Below are positions 27,022 to 36,730 of a DNA stretch of 64,000 bases, piece by piece. Positions within the stretch are counted from its first letter, which is position 1, and each line of letters opens with the position of its first letter. Below the pieces are notes generated by a model, which had not been told where the DNA came from, ran no database searches, and worked only from the letters and a program-made list of their open reading frames with translations. Source of the DNA: Actinomadura madurae (lineage in GTDB: Bacteria > Actinomycetota > Actinomycetes > Streptosporangiales > Streptosporangiaceae); contig NZ_FOVH01000002.1 in NCBI RefSeq assembly GCF_900115095.1, positions 682,001 through 746,000 on the forward strand, given 5' to 3'. The position numbers were made by a program, and so were the translations under genes.

Positions 27022-27782
27022 GGCCTGTTCCTTCGTGTCGTTCGCCCGGGTACCGCGGCGAGCAGTTCGCGGGTGAAGTCGTGGTCGGGATCGGTGAGCA
27101 CGCGGCTCGTCGGCCCCTGTTCGACGAGCCGGCCGTGCCGCATGACCGCGACGTGCGAGGCGACATAGCGGACGACCGCGAGGTTGTGGGAGATGAACAG
27201 CATCGCCAGGCCGAGCTCGCGCTGGAGCTCACGGACGAGATTGAGCACGGCCCCCTGGACCGAGACGTCCAGGGCGGAGGTGATCTCGTCAGCGATGATC
27301 ACGCGGGGGCGTGCCGCGAGCGCCCGCGCCAGCGCGACACGCTGCCGCTGGCCGCCGGACAGCCGCGACGGGACGGCGCCGGCGCAGTCCGGGTTCAGAT
27401 GGACCAGATCGAGCAGCCGCTCGACCTCGGCTCTCCGCTCGGCGCGCGAGCCGCCCGGCGGGATCGCCTCGGCCACGCCTCGGCCGACCGTCATCCGCGG
27501 GTCGAGTGACGAGTAGGGGTCCTGGAAGACCATCTGCAGCGGACGCGGCCTGCCTCGGGTGGGGACCGGGTCGCCGCCGAGAGTGATCCGGCCGCCGGTG
27601 AGCGGGGCCAGGCCGACGGCGGCCCGCGCCAGCGTGGTCTTGCCGGAGCCGGACTCGCCGACGAGCCCGACCACCTCACCCTCTGGCACGGTCAGGCTGA
27701 CCCCGTCGACGGCGGTCGTCCGGCCGTAGCGGACCGTGACATCCTCGAAGCGAAGTTCGGTTCGCTCGGCTCGCTCGCTCAT
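27018..27782 (-). CDS. Peptide ABC transporter ATP-binding protein (DppF/OppF-like)
   Basis: 254 residues. Walker A GESGSGKT at about 38-45, Q loop VFQDPYSSLDPR, signature LSGGQRQRVALARAL, Walker B VIIADEITSALD and H-loop LFISHNLAV. It is shorter than usual: the Cys-rich C-terminal extension of the DppF family is missing. The first residues, MSERAERTE, come from a repeat element. The ATG overlaps the preceding stop (ATGA). It should pair with the ATPase half of the neighbouring fusion protein to drive dipeptide/oligopeptide import. Confidence 0.9.
   Translation of the reverse strand: MSERAERTELRFEDVTVRYGRTTAVDGVSLTVPEGEVVGLVGESGSGKTTLARAAVGLAPLTGGRITLGGDPVPTRGRPRPLQMVFQDPYSSLDPRMTVGRGVAEAIPPGGSRAERRAEVERLLDLVHLNPDCAGAVPSRLSGGQRQRVALARALAARPRVIIADEITSALDVSVQGAVLNLVRELQRELGLAMLFISHNLAVVRYVASHVAVMRHGRLVEQGPTSRVLTDPDHDFTRELLAAVPGRTTRRNRP
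27755..27782 (-). repeat. GAGCGAAGCGAG-type repeat, copy 3, used as a gene start
   Basis: On the - strand it begins ATGAGCGAGCGAGCCGAGCG and codes MSERAERTE, the first residues of the ABC ATPase. Same element as copies 1 and 2, here captured as real coding sequence. Confidence 0.5.
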
Positions 27783-29734
27783 GGCGACTCCACCAGGTGG
27801 TCGATGGTCTGGTCGTCCGGTAGGGCCGGCGGATCCGGCAGCGGCTCACCCGCGTGCCAGCACGCCACCCGGTGGCCGGGCGAGTCGGCCCGGTCGGCCT
27901 CCAGCGGCGGGTCCTCGGCCCGGCAGCGGGCGTCGGCGAGCGGGCACCGGTCGGCGTAGGCACAGCCGGACGGCACGTCGGCCGGGTCGACCGGGCGGCC
28001 CGGGATGGTCGCGAGCGGCTCGGCCGGATCGGTGGTCATGTCGGGCACCGCGTCGACCAGCGCCCGGGTGTAGGGGTGCCGGGCGGCGGTGGCCAGGCCG
28101 CCGGCCGGCAGGTCCTCGACGATCCTGCCGGCGTACATCACCAGGATCCGGTCGCAGACCTCGCGGACCACGGTGACGTCGTGGCTGATCAGGATCAGCG
28201 CGACGCCGTCCGCCTCGCGGATCGCGGCGAGCAGGTCCAGTACCTGCTGCTGCACGGTGACGTCGAGCGCGGTCGTCGGTTCGTCCGCGACGATCAGCGC
28301 CGGGCTGCCCATCAGCCCCATGCCGATCATCGCCCGCTGGCGCATTCCGCCGGAGAACTCGTGGGGGTACTGGCGGACACGCGTGTCCGCGCCCGAGATC
28401 CGGACCGAGGTCAGCCGGTCGACGGCGCGGGCCATCGCGTCCCGGCGGCTCATGCCCTGGTGATGCGTCGCCACCTCCGCCAGCTGGGCGCCGATCCGGC
28501 GGGTGGGGTTGAACGCGGTCATCGGGTCCTGGAAGACCATGGCCAGCGTGGTGCCCAGCATCCGCCGCCGCACCGCGGTGTCCGGCGCCAGGAGGTCCTT
28601 CCCGAGGAATTCGAGCCGGGACGCGTCGACGTGTCCCTGGTCGGCGAGCAGCCGGGTGACCGCCAGGGCGGTCATGGACTTGCCGGAGCCCGACTCGCCG
28701 ACGATGCCGACCGCCTCGCCGCGGCGTACGTCGAAGGACACCCCGCGGACCGGCCGTACGGGACCCGACGGCCCCGAGACGGTGACCTTGAGGTCGCGGA
28801 CGTCGAGCACCATGTCGGAGGACCGGTCTCCGGCGTCGCCGCCGCGGTCCGCGGGCTCCGGCCTGCTCGCCGACCCGGCACGTGCGGGTACCTCCGCACG
28901 CAGGCCGATGCCGATGGGGATGCCGAGCCCCTTGGCGACCGACTCGCCGAAGAGATTGAACGCCAGCCCGGCCAGCAGCACCGCCGCACCGGGTGCGAGT
29001 GCCGCGGCGGCGTTCACGTAGAGGTTGCCGATGCCCTCGTAAAGCAGACGGCCCCAGTCGTAGGAGGGGGACTGGACGCCGAGGCCGAGGAACGACAGCC
29101 CGGCGAAGGACAGCAGCGCGTTACCGGCGCCGATGGCGGAGTTGACGACCAGCGGTTCGGCGATGTTGGGCAGCACATGACGGACCAGGATGCGGAACCG
29201 GCCGACCCCCATCGTGCGGGCGGCCGCGACGTAGTCCCGTGCCGCCACCCCGGCGACGAGTGTCTGGGTGAGACGCGCGAACGCGGGGGCACCCGCGAGC
29301 CCGATGGCCAGGACCGCACCGGTCGCGCCGACGCCGAACACGACCGCGAAGAACAGCGCCAGCAGCAGTCCGGGGAACGCGACGGCGATGTTCACCCCCG
29401 CCGCCACCAGCCGGCCGGACCGGCCACCGAACACGAACGGCGCCGAGCCGAGCAGCAGCCCGGCGACGACCGCGATGACGATGGCGAGCAGGGCGAGCAT
29501 GATCGACAACCGGGCGGCGACGAGGACCCGCAGGAGGATGTCCCGGCCGAGGTTGTCCGTTCCCGCCCAGTGTTCGGCGGACGGCCGGGCCAGGATGGCG
29601 TCGGTGTCGACGGCGTCGGCGCCGGATCCCCACAGGACCGGCCCGAGGACGGCCAGGGCGGCCATGGCGACCACCAGCACGGTCGCCGTGAGGCCCAGCG
29701 GCGTACGGACGACCCGCCTCCAGCGTCCTTGCAT
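27779..29734 (-). CDS. Peptide ABC transporter permease-ATPase fusion (DppC-DppD)
   Basis: 651 residues. The first 280 are a DppC-type permease: one N-terminal helix (LTATVLVVAMAALAVLGPVLW), HWAGTDNLGRDILLRV, several membrane helices and the EAA-like loop AARTMGVGRFRILVRHVLPN. A charged linker (about 280-310) leads to an ATPase: GESGSGKS near 347, VFQDPMTAFNP, EFSGGMRQRAMIGMGL, LIVADEPTTALD, and a C-terminal oligopeptide extension with CAYADRCPLADARC. Such permease-ATPase fusions are known among actinomycete dipeptide/oligopeptide transporters. It is 3 bp from the DppB-like gene and overlaps the next ATPase gene. Confidence 0.9.
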   Translation of the reverse strand: MQGRWRRVVRTPLGLTATVLVVAMAALAVLGPVLWGSGADAVDTDAILARPSAEHWAGTDNLGRDILLRVLVAARLSIMLALLAIVIAVVAGLLLGSAPFVFGGRSGRLVAAGVNIAVAFPGLLLALFFAVVFGVGATGAVLAIGLAGAPAFARLTQTLVAGVAARDYVAAARTMGVGRFRILVRHVLPNIAEPLVVNSAIGAGNALLSFAGLSFLGLGVQSPSYDWGRLLYEGIGNLYVNAAAALAPGAAVLLAGLAFNLFGESVAKGLGIPIGIGLRAEVPARAGSASRPEPADRGGDAGDRSSDMVLDVRDLKVTVSGPSGPVRPVRGVSFDVRRGEAVGIVGESGSGKSMTALAVTRLLADQGHVDASRLEFLGKDLLAPDTAVRRRMLGTTLAMVFQDPMTAFNPTRRIGAQLAEVATHHQGMSRRDAMARAVDRLTSVRISGADTRVRQYPHEFSGGMRQRAMIGMGLMGSPALIVADEPTTALDVTVQQQVLDLLAAIREADGVALILISHDVTVVREVCDRILVMYAGRIVEDLPAGGLATAARHPYTRALVDAVPDMTTDPAEPLATIPGRPVDPADVPSGCAYADRCPLADARCRAEDPPLEADRADSPGHRVACWHAGEPLPDPPALPDDQTIDHLVESP

Positions 29735-29737
29735 CGG

Positions 29738-30745
29738 TCAGTCCTCCCGGATCTTCGAGCGGGGATCGAGCACGGCCAGGGCGGCGTCGACGACGAGGTT
29801 GCTGATCAGCACGCCCACGCCGTACACGAGGACGATCGCCTGCACCACCGGATAGTCCTTGGTGAGGATGGACCTGACGATCGTGCTGCCGAGGCCCGGC
29901 CAGGCGAAGACGTTCTCGACCAGCACGGTGCCGGCGACCAGCGCGCTCAGCAGGAGCCCGCCCACCGTCAGCGCGGACGTGACGGCGTTGGGCAGGGCAT
30001 GGCCCATGTAGATCGTCCGGGCGGGAAGGCGCTTGGCCCGCGCGGTGCGGACGAAGTCCGCCTCCAGCACCGCGACCATCTCGACGCGGACGATGCGGGC
30101 CAGGATCGCGGCCGGCCCGATCGCCAGCGAGAACACCGGCAGGACGTACGCCGACGCGGTGTCGTCACCGGCGACCGGCAGCCACCCGAGCCGGATCCCG
30201 AAGACGTAGACCAGCGCGACGCCGATCAGGAAGTCCGGGATGGTCGCCATGATGATGCCGGTCGTGGTGAAGGCGAGCTCGGTCCGCCGCCCGTGGCCGC
30301 GCCGGGTCAGCACACCCATGGCGACGCCCAGCGGGATCGCCAGGACCACGGCCGTCAGGAAGGCGAGCACGGCCAGGGCGAGCGTGGCGGGCAGCCGCTG
30401 GGCGACCACGTCGGAGACCGGCAGCTGCGAGGCGAGCGAGGTGCCGAGGTCCCCGGTGAGCAGCCCCTTCAGGTAGTGGAGGTACTGGACGATGAGCGGA
30501 TCGTCCAAGCCCAGGGCGTGCCGGCGTGCCTCCACCAGCTCCGCCGGCGCGGTGGGGCCGAGCGCCCCCCGGACCGGGTCCCCCGGGATGAGGTGGATCA
30601 TCGCGAAGGACGCCGTCACCAGGACCCACAGCGAGACCAGCAGCCGCCTCAGGCGCCGGACGCCGAACCGTACCCACGGACGCTCCCGGAGCCGTGGTCG
30701 CGTGCTGCCCGGGACGGTCAACGCCACCGGCATGTCCGCTGCCAT
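29738..30745 (-). CDS. Peptide ABC transporter permease (DppB-like)
   Basis: 335 residues with the DppB/OppB pattern: first helix LLVSLWVLVTASFAMIHLIPGDPV, a periplasmic-side loop with DDPLIVQYLHYLKGLLTGDLGTS, then five more hydrophobic segments, an EAA-type loop (VRTARAKRLPARTIYMGHALPNA) and VENVFAWPGLGSTIV. The N-terminal 25 residues are unusually long and Pro/Arg-rich, and an internal ATG a few codons in could be used instead. It partners the permease half of the following gene. Confidence 0.9.
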   Translation of the reverse strand: MAADMPVALTVPGSTRPRLRERPWVRFGVRRLRRLLVSLWVLVTASFAMIHLIPGDPVRGALGPTAPAELVEARRHALGLDDPLIVQYLHYLKGLLTGDLGTSLASQLPVSDVVAQRLPATLALAVLAFLTAVVLAIPLGVAMGVLTRRGHGRRTELAFTTTGIIMATIPDFLIGVALVYVFGIRLGWLPVAGDDTASAYVLPVFSLAIGPAAILARIVRVEMVAVLEADFVRTARAKRLPARTIYMGHALPNAVTSALTVGGLLLSALVAGTVLVENVFAWPGLGSTIVRSILTKDYPVVQAIVLVYGVGVLISNLVVDAALAVLDPRSKIRED

Positions 30746-30751
30746 CCTTCG

Positions 30752-32335
30752 CTACCTGGCCAGCATGCGGATGCTGGTCGGAACGAGTTGCCCGGGTGTC
30801 TGGAATTCGGCGCCCTTGCCGAAGGTGTGCACGACCTTGCTGGCGAACGGCACGATGTCCGCCTTGGAGATCAGGCCGGACTCCGCGGAGAGCCAGGCGC
30901 GGCACCCGGCTTCGCCCGGGATCGCCATCGCCGACTTCACCGCGCTGTCGTACGCCGGGTCGGAGATCGCGGCGAAGTTGTTCCCCTCCGGCGCCGCCGG
31001 CCCCGAGAGGAAGGGCACGAGCTGGTCCGGCGTGTTGAGGTTGACCGAGACCCAGGCGACGTCCCAGTTCCCGGCACTGAAAATCGTGTTGGTCAACGTC
31101 GTCTCGTTCTGGCTGTGCGCGGTGGCCTCCACGCCGATCGCCTTCCACTGCTTCACCGCGAGCTCGGCGGCGGCGTCACCGCTGCTGCCGTTGTTGTTCT
31201 GGTAGAGGAAGGTCAGCTGCAGCGGCTTGCCGCCCTTGGTGCGCCTGCCGTCGCCGCCCCTGGTCCAGCCCGCCTGGTCGAGCAGGGTCGCCGCCGCCTG
31301 CGGGTCGAAGGCCGGCAAGGCGCGGGAGACCGAGTCGCCGCGGCAGGCGACCGGCTCGTTCGTGGCCAGCGTGGTGGCCGCGGCGCCGCGGCCGGACGTG
31401 AGCACCTTCCGCAACTGGCCGAGGTCGAGCGCCTGCGTCAGCGCCTTCCGTACCTTGGGGTCGGCGGTGGCCCGGCCGGCGTGCTGGTTGTACCACTGTT
31501 CCCCGACGAGAACCGGGGTCTTGGCCGCGTACAGGCCCGCCTTCTCCAGCCGCACGGCATCGGGCCCGTTGATCTGAGCTCCGTTCAGCCCGCCCGAGAG
31601 CAGCAGGTTCGCCGCCGTGGTCTCGTTCTCGACGCTCTTGAACACGATCGTCTTCGGCAGCCCCTTGGTCGCGGTCGTCGCACCGTTCGGGCCCCACGTG
31701 TAGCCGTCCCGGATCGCGTACGTGTAGTGGTCGCCCGGAGCGGCCTCGATCAGCTTGTAGGGCCCGGTGCCGGCCGTCCCCGTCTTCAGCGAGGACCGGT
31801 CGGCCATTCCACCGGGGCAGACGATCGGCAGCCCGGCCAGTCCGTTGAGCACGAACGGGGCCGGCCCGGCCAGCGTGAGCGTCACGACCCGGGTGGCGTC
31901 ATCGCCCTTCGCCTTGGCGCCGGCGGGGAGGAAGGCCCCCAGGAAGGGACTCTTGTTCTTCGGGTCGGCCACGAAGTTGAGGTTCTCGGCCACGTGGGAG
32001 GCGGTGAGGCGAGTGCCGTCGGAACAGGTGATGCCGTCGGCCAGCGTCAGCGTGACCGTCTCGCCCCGGACCTGCCAGCTCCTGGCCAGCGCCGACTGGA
32101 TCTTGCCGGTGCGGCCGTCGACGCTGACCAGCGGATCGTAGGCGAACTGAGTGACGGTGAACAGAGAGGTGCCCGCGCCCATCTGCGGGTCCAGGTTGCC
32201 CGGATCCGAGGAGAGCCCGAAGGAGAAGGTGCCGCCGTCGACGACGGCGTTCCCGCTGCTCTTCGAGTTGCCCCCGCAGCCGGCGAGCGCGGCTGCTGAC
32301 AGGGCGAGGCAGAGGCCCAGAGCGGTTGGCTTCAT
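30752..32335 (-). CDS. Peptide-binding lipoprotein (SBP_bac_5 family)
   Basis: 527 residues from ATG 32335, with GAGGAA a few nt upstream; the longer frame to 32383 is not needed. A lipoprotein signal is clear: MKPTALGLCLALSAAALAGC with lipid-modified C20. The mature protein has the family's SSDPGNLDPQMG start, YDPLVSVDGRTGKIQSALARSW, and later TFLYQNNNG. It should capture peptides at the outer membrane surface and deliver them to the DppB/DppCD/DppF proteins, 6 bp downstream. Confidence 0.9.
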   Translation of the reverse strand: MKPTALGLCLALSAAALAGCGGNSKSSGNAVVDGGTFSFGLSSDPGNLDPQMGAGTSLFTVTQFAYDPLVSVDGRTGKIQSALARSWQVRGETVTLTLADGITCSDGTRLTASHVAENLNFVADPKNKSPFLGAFLPAGAKAKGDDATRVVTLTLAGPAPFVLNGLAGLPIVCPGGMADRSSLKTGTAGTGPYKLIEAAPGDHYTYAIRDGYTWGPNGATTATKGLPKTIVFKSVENETTAANLLLSGGLNGAQINGPDAVRLEKAGLYAAKTPVLVGEQWYNQHAGRATADPKVRKALTQALDLGQLRKVLTSGRGAAATTLATNEPVACRGDSVSRALPAFDPQAAATLLDQAGWTRGGDGRRTKGGKPLQLTFLYQNNNGSSGDAAAELAVKQWKAIGVEATAHSQNETTLTNTIFSAGNWDVAWVSVNLNTPDQLVPFLSGPAAPEGNNFAAISDPAYDSAVKSAMAIPGEAGCRAWLSAESGLISKADIVPFASKVVHTFGKGAEFQTPGQLVPTSIRMLAR

Positions 32336-32357
32336 CACGGTTCCTCGTGTTCGGTGA

Positions 32358-33746
32358 TCAGGCGTCGGCGCGGCGGACCGCACGACCGAGGTGCAGATAC
32401 AGCGCGTGGCCGCTGCCGTCGTCCCCCACGAACGCGTGCGGCATGTACATGCCCTGCTCGGCTTCGACCGGGATGAGCATGTCGTCGCGGTAGTGGACGA
32501 GTTCGGTCCGCTCGGGCCGCCCGCCCATCTCCTCGAAGACCCCCTTGGGCGTCTGCTCTAGCCAGATCCGCTGATCCTCGTCCTGGCTGACGGTGAGGTC
32601 GAAGACCTGAGCCGAGTAGGTGCCGACGTACCGCCCGGCGTCGATCCGCCGGGGCTCCGCGGGCGGTGCGGGCAGGGCGGGCAGCCGGACCTCGCTGAGC
32701 TCGGCGAGCACGTGGCCGACGATCTCCCGGTAGAGCGGGACGGCGTCGCCGCCGTTGGTCAGCAGCGCGACGGCCAGCCCGGCCTCGGGGACCATCCGCA
32801 GGAAGGCGTTCTGCCCGATGGTGCTGCCGTCGTGCCCGATGATGACGCCGTCCGGCGTGTCGAACCGTTCGAAACCGAGGCCCCATGACGTTCCCATGAG
32901 CCCCAGATCGGGCAGGCCGACCTCCCGGGCCTGCATCCATGCGGCGGTCCCCGGCGCCAGCACCCGGGTGCCGTCGGCCGCCACGCCGTCCTCCAGATGC
33001 ATCCGCGCGAAGGCGACCAGATCCCGCGGCCGCATCGAGAGCATCGACCCGGCCGGGGCGTTCGACCTCGCCATGGCCCACATCGGCGCCGGCACGTACC
33101 CGGCGCCCGGTTCCGGCTCGACGTGCCCCACCGCGGCGCGGAACATGATTGCCTCATAGGGACCGGTGGCGGTGTGGGTGAGCCCCAGCGGCGCGATCAG
33201 GTGTTCACGCAGGCACTGGTCGTACGGCTTCTTCCGCAGCACCTCGACGAGCCGGCCGAGCACGCAGTAGCCGGCGTTGTTGTACGAGAACTGCTCGCCG
33301 GGCGGGAACAGTTGCGGCACCGTGTCCAGTGTCGCGACGTACTTCTCCAGGCAGTCGTCGCCCACCCCGGTGTCGGTGAAGATGTCACCCTCGAACCCGG
33401 CGGTGTGGTTGAGCAACTGCCGTACGGTGATCCGTTCGGTCGCCAAGTCGTCGGCGATGCGGAACTCCGGCAGGTAGCCGCGTACCGGCCGGTCGAGGTC
33501 GACCGTGCCCTCATCGACCAGTTGCATGACCAGAGTGCTGGTCCAGAGCTTGGTCACCGACCCGATCTGAAAGACCGAATCCGCGGTCGCCTCGACCCCG
33601 GTCGCCTTGCTGATCAACCCGGCTGCTCCGTCGGCCACCTGGTCGCCCTGGAGAACAGCCCACCCCGCGCCCGGAACACCGTGCTCCTCAAGCAGCCGGG
33701 GAAGCCGCTCATCGAGCCACGCCTGAATGTCGTCTAGGTCACCCAT
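32358..33746 (-). CDS. Serine hydrolase, class C beta-lactamase/D-aminopeptidase family
   Basis: 462 residues from ATG 33746. SVTK with catalytic S63 and K66; FSYNNAGY supplies the Tyr of the second motif; HDGSTIGQN near 290 is the third. A C-terminal beta domain follows. No signal peptide is visible. It resembles the second module of the fusion at 23656-26952, including the HTAGFEGDIFTDTGVGDDCLEKYV stretch, so the two are paralogues. It opens the - strand run and may hydrolyse D-amino acid-containing peptides or esters. No good Shine-Dalgarno sequence precedes the ATG, so it may be leaderless. Confidence 0.85.
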   Translation of the reverse strand: MGDLDDIQAWLDERLPRLLEEHGVPGAGWAVLQGDQVADGAAGLISKATGVEATADSVFQIGSVTKLWTSTLVMQLVDEGTVDLDRPVRGYLPEFRIADDLATERITVRQLLNHTAGFEGDIFTDTGVGDDCLEKYVATLDTVPQLFPPGEQFSYNNAGYCVLGRLVEVLRKKPYDQCLREHLIAPLGLTHTATGPYEAIMFRAAVGHVEPEPGAGYVPAPMWAMARSNAPAGSMLSMRPRDLVAFARMHLEDGVAADGTRVLAPGTAAWMQAREVGLPDLGLMGTSWGLGFERFDTPDGVIIGHDGSTIGQNAFLRMVPEAGLAVALLTNGGDAVPLYREIVGHVLAELSEVRLPALPAPPAEPRRIDAGRYVGTYSAQVFDLTVSQDEDQRIWLEQTPKGVFEEMGGRPERTELVHYRDDMLIPVEAEQGMYMPHAFVGDDGSGHALYLHLGRAVRRADA

Positions 33747-34008
33747 GGCTGGTGATGCTAGGCACAACGCCACGGGAAAAGTTCGTCGTCGCCGACGATA
33801 TGCCGGGCACCAAATGGTCCGATCCGACCAGCTTTGTAGCCTCCCCGAACCGGACACCCGCGACCACGCAAGACCCGCCTCGCAGCCTGCGAAAAGCGGC
33901 GAGGCCACCGTCGGATCATGACGCAGCCGGAGCACCTCCGCGGGCTCCCAGGTTCGTCGCTGACCTGATCTCAGGCTTCATCGGAGGGCGGGACGGTGGC
34001 GACCGCCG

Positions 34009-36612
34009 TCATGGCTTGGTTCGGCCCAGGGCCAGGTCGAGATTGCGGCCCTCCCACCGACCCTCGGCGCGCCAGATGACGGACATGCCGAACGCCTCAT
34101 TGAGGACCTCGGGTGCCCACGTCTCCGCGGGCGCCTCGGGAAGAACCAGGAACCGGTGCTCCGCTGGTTCGCCTTGGGCGTGCTGGACCTCCAGGATGCG
34201 CAGAACGGCGTCCCGCATCCGCCGGTAGGTGTTGCCTCCCTCGCCCAGAACCTCGTAGAGAATCCTGCCGCCGTTTCCATCGCAGATCACGTCCGCGGTG
34301 GGGGAGTTCACGGTGGGGACGAGCCCCCCCGTGTACAGCTCGGAGATCAGAGCGTGCCTGACGCCTTCGTGCACGGTGCTCCGGCGCTCTTCCCGGACGG
34401 TCGACTCGAGGTCCGCGATGAACGCCTCGAAGCCGGTCCCGGATCCGGTCTCCTGGAGTGCGGCCGCGGGCGTGGGTGCGTCGATCACGTAGTCGCCTTC
34501 CTCTGCGTTGACGGTGGCCGGGAGCAGAACACGTGGAACCGGAGCAGCGTGCACGATCACCAGTGACCTTGTGCACCGGGTGATCGCCACGTAGAGCCGG
34601 CCGAGACCGCCGGGTGCCCCGGCGGCGATCTCGGCCGGCTCGATCAGGACCACATGGTCGAACTCCAGGCCCTTGACCTCCGCCGCGGTCAGCACGGTCG
34701 CGCGGCCATCGTCCGGGAGTTCTGCGCGGATCGCCGCGATGTCCTCCCGCCGGGCCGCAGGGACGATCACCGCGATGGAGCGGTCGTCGTCCGGTGAGAG
34801 GAGGGACCGGGCTCGCTCGACGGCCTCGCACCGGAGGGCGGACGCGTCCGCCGGAACCACCGTGATCGCGTCCGGGCCGACCGGCCGGATCGAGCGGGGG
34901 AACGCCGCACCGGGGGAGACGGTGCGGCCGAGAACCTCCGCGAACTCCATGACCTCCCGCGGCACCCGGTAGCCGATGGTCAGCTCCTCCAGATACCAGC
35001 CGTCCCCGGTCGCGAGGGCCTCGCCGAGCACGGACCAGTCCTGGTAAGCGTGCTCTCCGGTCGCCTGCGCGAGGTCGCCGAGGACGGTCATGGACCCGCT
35101 CGGGCAGCGCCGTGCCAGCGACCGGGCCTGCATGGGGGTCAGCTCCTGCGCCTCGTCGACCATGATGTGCCGGTAGCGGGGCGGGCCCTCGCCGCTCAGC
35201 AGGACGCGCAGCTCCTCCAAACAGACGCGGTCCTCGCGCGACCAGGGCTCCTCGCCGACGCGCGCGGCCGGCGGGCGCCCGATCGCCGCCTGCTCCTCCG
35301 AGGTGAGCACACCGTCGGCCGCGGCCCGGAGCACTGCCGGGTCGCCGAGCAGCCCGCGCAGGACGCTCTCGGCGGTGACGTTGGGCCAGACGGTGTTCAC
35401 CAGCCCGACGACCCGCGGATCCCGGGCGATCCTGCGGCGGACGTCCGCGTCGGTGCGGCCCGGCACCGCCTCCGCGTACGACCGCATCAGGTGATCGATC
35501 AGGTGATTCGCGAAGCCGCGCTTGCGGACCGCGAAGGGCGCGGCTTCGTTCCCTTCGGTGAACTCGCGCAGAACCGCGCCGTCCACGGCAAGCCGGACAC
35601 CGTCCACCTGGACGTCGAATACGCCGTCGCGCAGTCGGCCGAGCGCGTCGGCGCGCGGGATCCCCACCACGGCACGCCGCAACACCTCGGCCATCCGGGC
35701 GTCCGACTTGACCATCCGCGCGGCGTGCGGGTCGGTGCTGCGCGGGGAGTCCCAGAGCTTGTTCAGCTCGACCGCCGTCACGTCGCGCGTCCCGAGGCGC
35801 GGCAGGACGCCGCGCACGTAACGCAGGAAGCCGGGGTGCGGCCCGACCACCAGTACCTCGCCGGTCTTGAAATGCCGGTTGTAGAGGAGCCACGAGATTC
35901 GGTGCAGCCCCACTGCCGTCTTACCGGTGCCCGGCCCGCCCTGCACGATGAGGACGCCCTTGCGCTCGTCCGCCACCAGCAGGAGCTGCTCGCGTTGGAT
36001 CGTCTCGACGATGTCGCGCATGTGCCCGTCGCGGGCCCGCTCCAGGTCTTGGAGAAGGAAGTCCTTCAGCCCTTCGGCGGGTGGGACCGCGTGTTCCGGG
36101 GCGGGCGCGGTCTCCTCGCCCGGCTCGGCGGGCGAGGAGACCTGGGCCTGATCAAGGGACAGGGTCCGCGGAGGGGCCGCGGCGGTCACCCTGATCTCGT
36201 CCCGGAAGTCCTTGACCGTGTCGCGTTCGCAGCGAAGCTGGCGACGCAGCCGTATCCCGCCGGGGGCGTCCGGCCGCCGCAGCATCCACTCGGTCGCCTT
36301 TCGCGTCTGCCAGTTGACGACGAACGTGTCGCCGGTCTCGTCGCGGACGTTGCGGCGCCCGATGTACCAGGTCCCTGACTCCCCGTCCTCGCTGACGTCC
36401 ACCCGAGCGATGACCAGGGCCTCACCGTGGAGGTCGCCCTCGAAGCGCACCTCGGGTGCCACGTCCGGAATGAACGCCGTACCCGCATGGGAGTCGGTGA
36501 CCTCCGAAGGGCGGAACGTCTCGCGATTGGTCCGGAACCTTTGCTCGTAGCACGCGTATGCGCGATCGACGGCGCGCTACTCCTCCGCGAGGGTGGAATT
36601 GCGATCAGTCAA
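34009..36612 (-). pseudogene. HelD-like RNA polymerase-associated ATPase with in-frame amber codon near the start
   Basis: UvrD-like ATPase of the actinomycete HelD/HelR type: the N-terminal part has TWYIGRRNVRDETGD...VVNWQT, then Walker A GGPGTGKT, MVDEAQELTPMQ, IGYRVPREVM and KGLEFDHVVLIEP. HelD proteins release RNA polymerase from nucleic acid and can protect against rifamycins. A plausible start is TTG at 36610-36612 with AGGAGT upstream, but codon 12 is TAG (36577-36579), in a context LAEE-stop-RAVDRAYACYEQR where Gln would be typical. The uninterrupted frame runs from GTG 36462 (817 residues, Walker A at 175-182) and lacks the N-terminal helical part. Either the gene is inactivated, starts late, or the base is a sequencing error; the long intact remainder argues for recent change. 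Confidence 0.6.
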
Positions 36613-36730
36613 GCCGTGACTCCTGTCATCCCGCCCGCCGATGACGGTGAATTTGCCTGATGTGATGGGAGAAGCCTTTGTGTCTGGTGGGACGCTCAGG
36701 CCGGGTGACCGGTTGCCGTGGTGCGCCCCG

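Noticed and set aside
27854..32299. 1481-codon + strand frame across the transporter operon
   Set aside because: Shadow of four well-defined - strand transporter genes.
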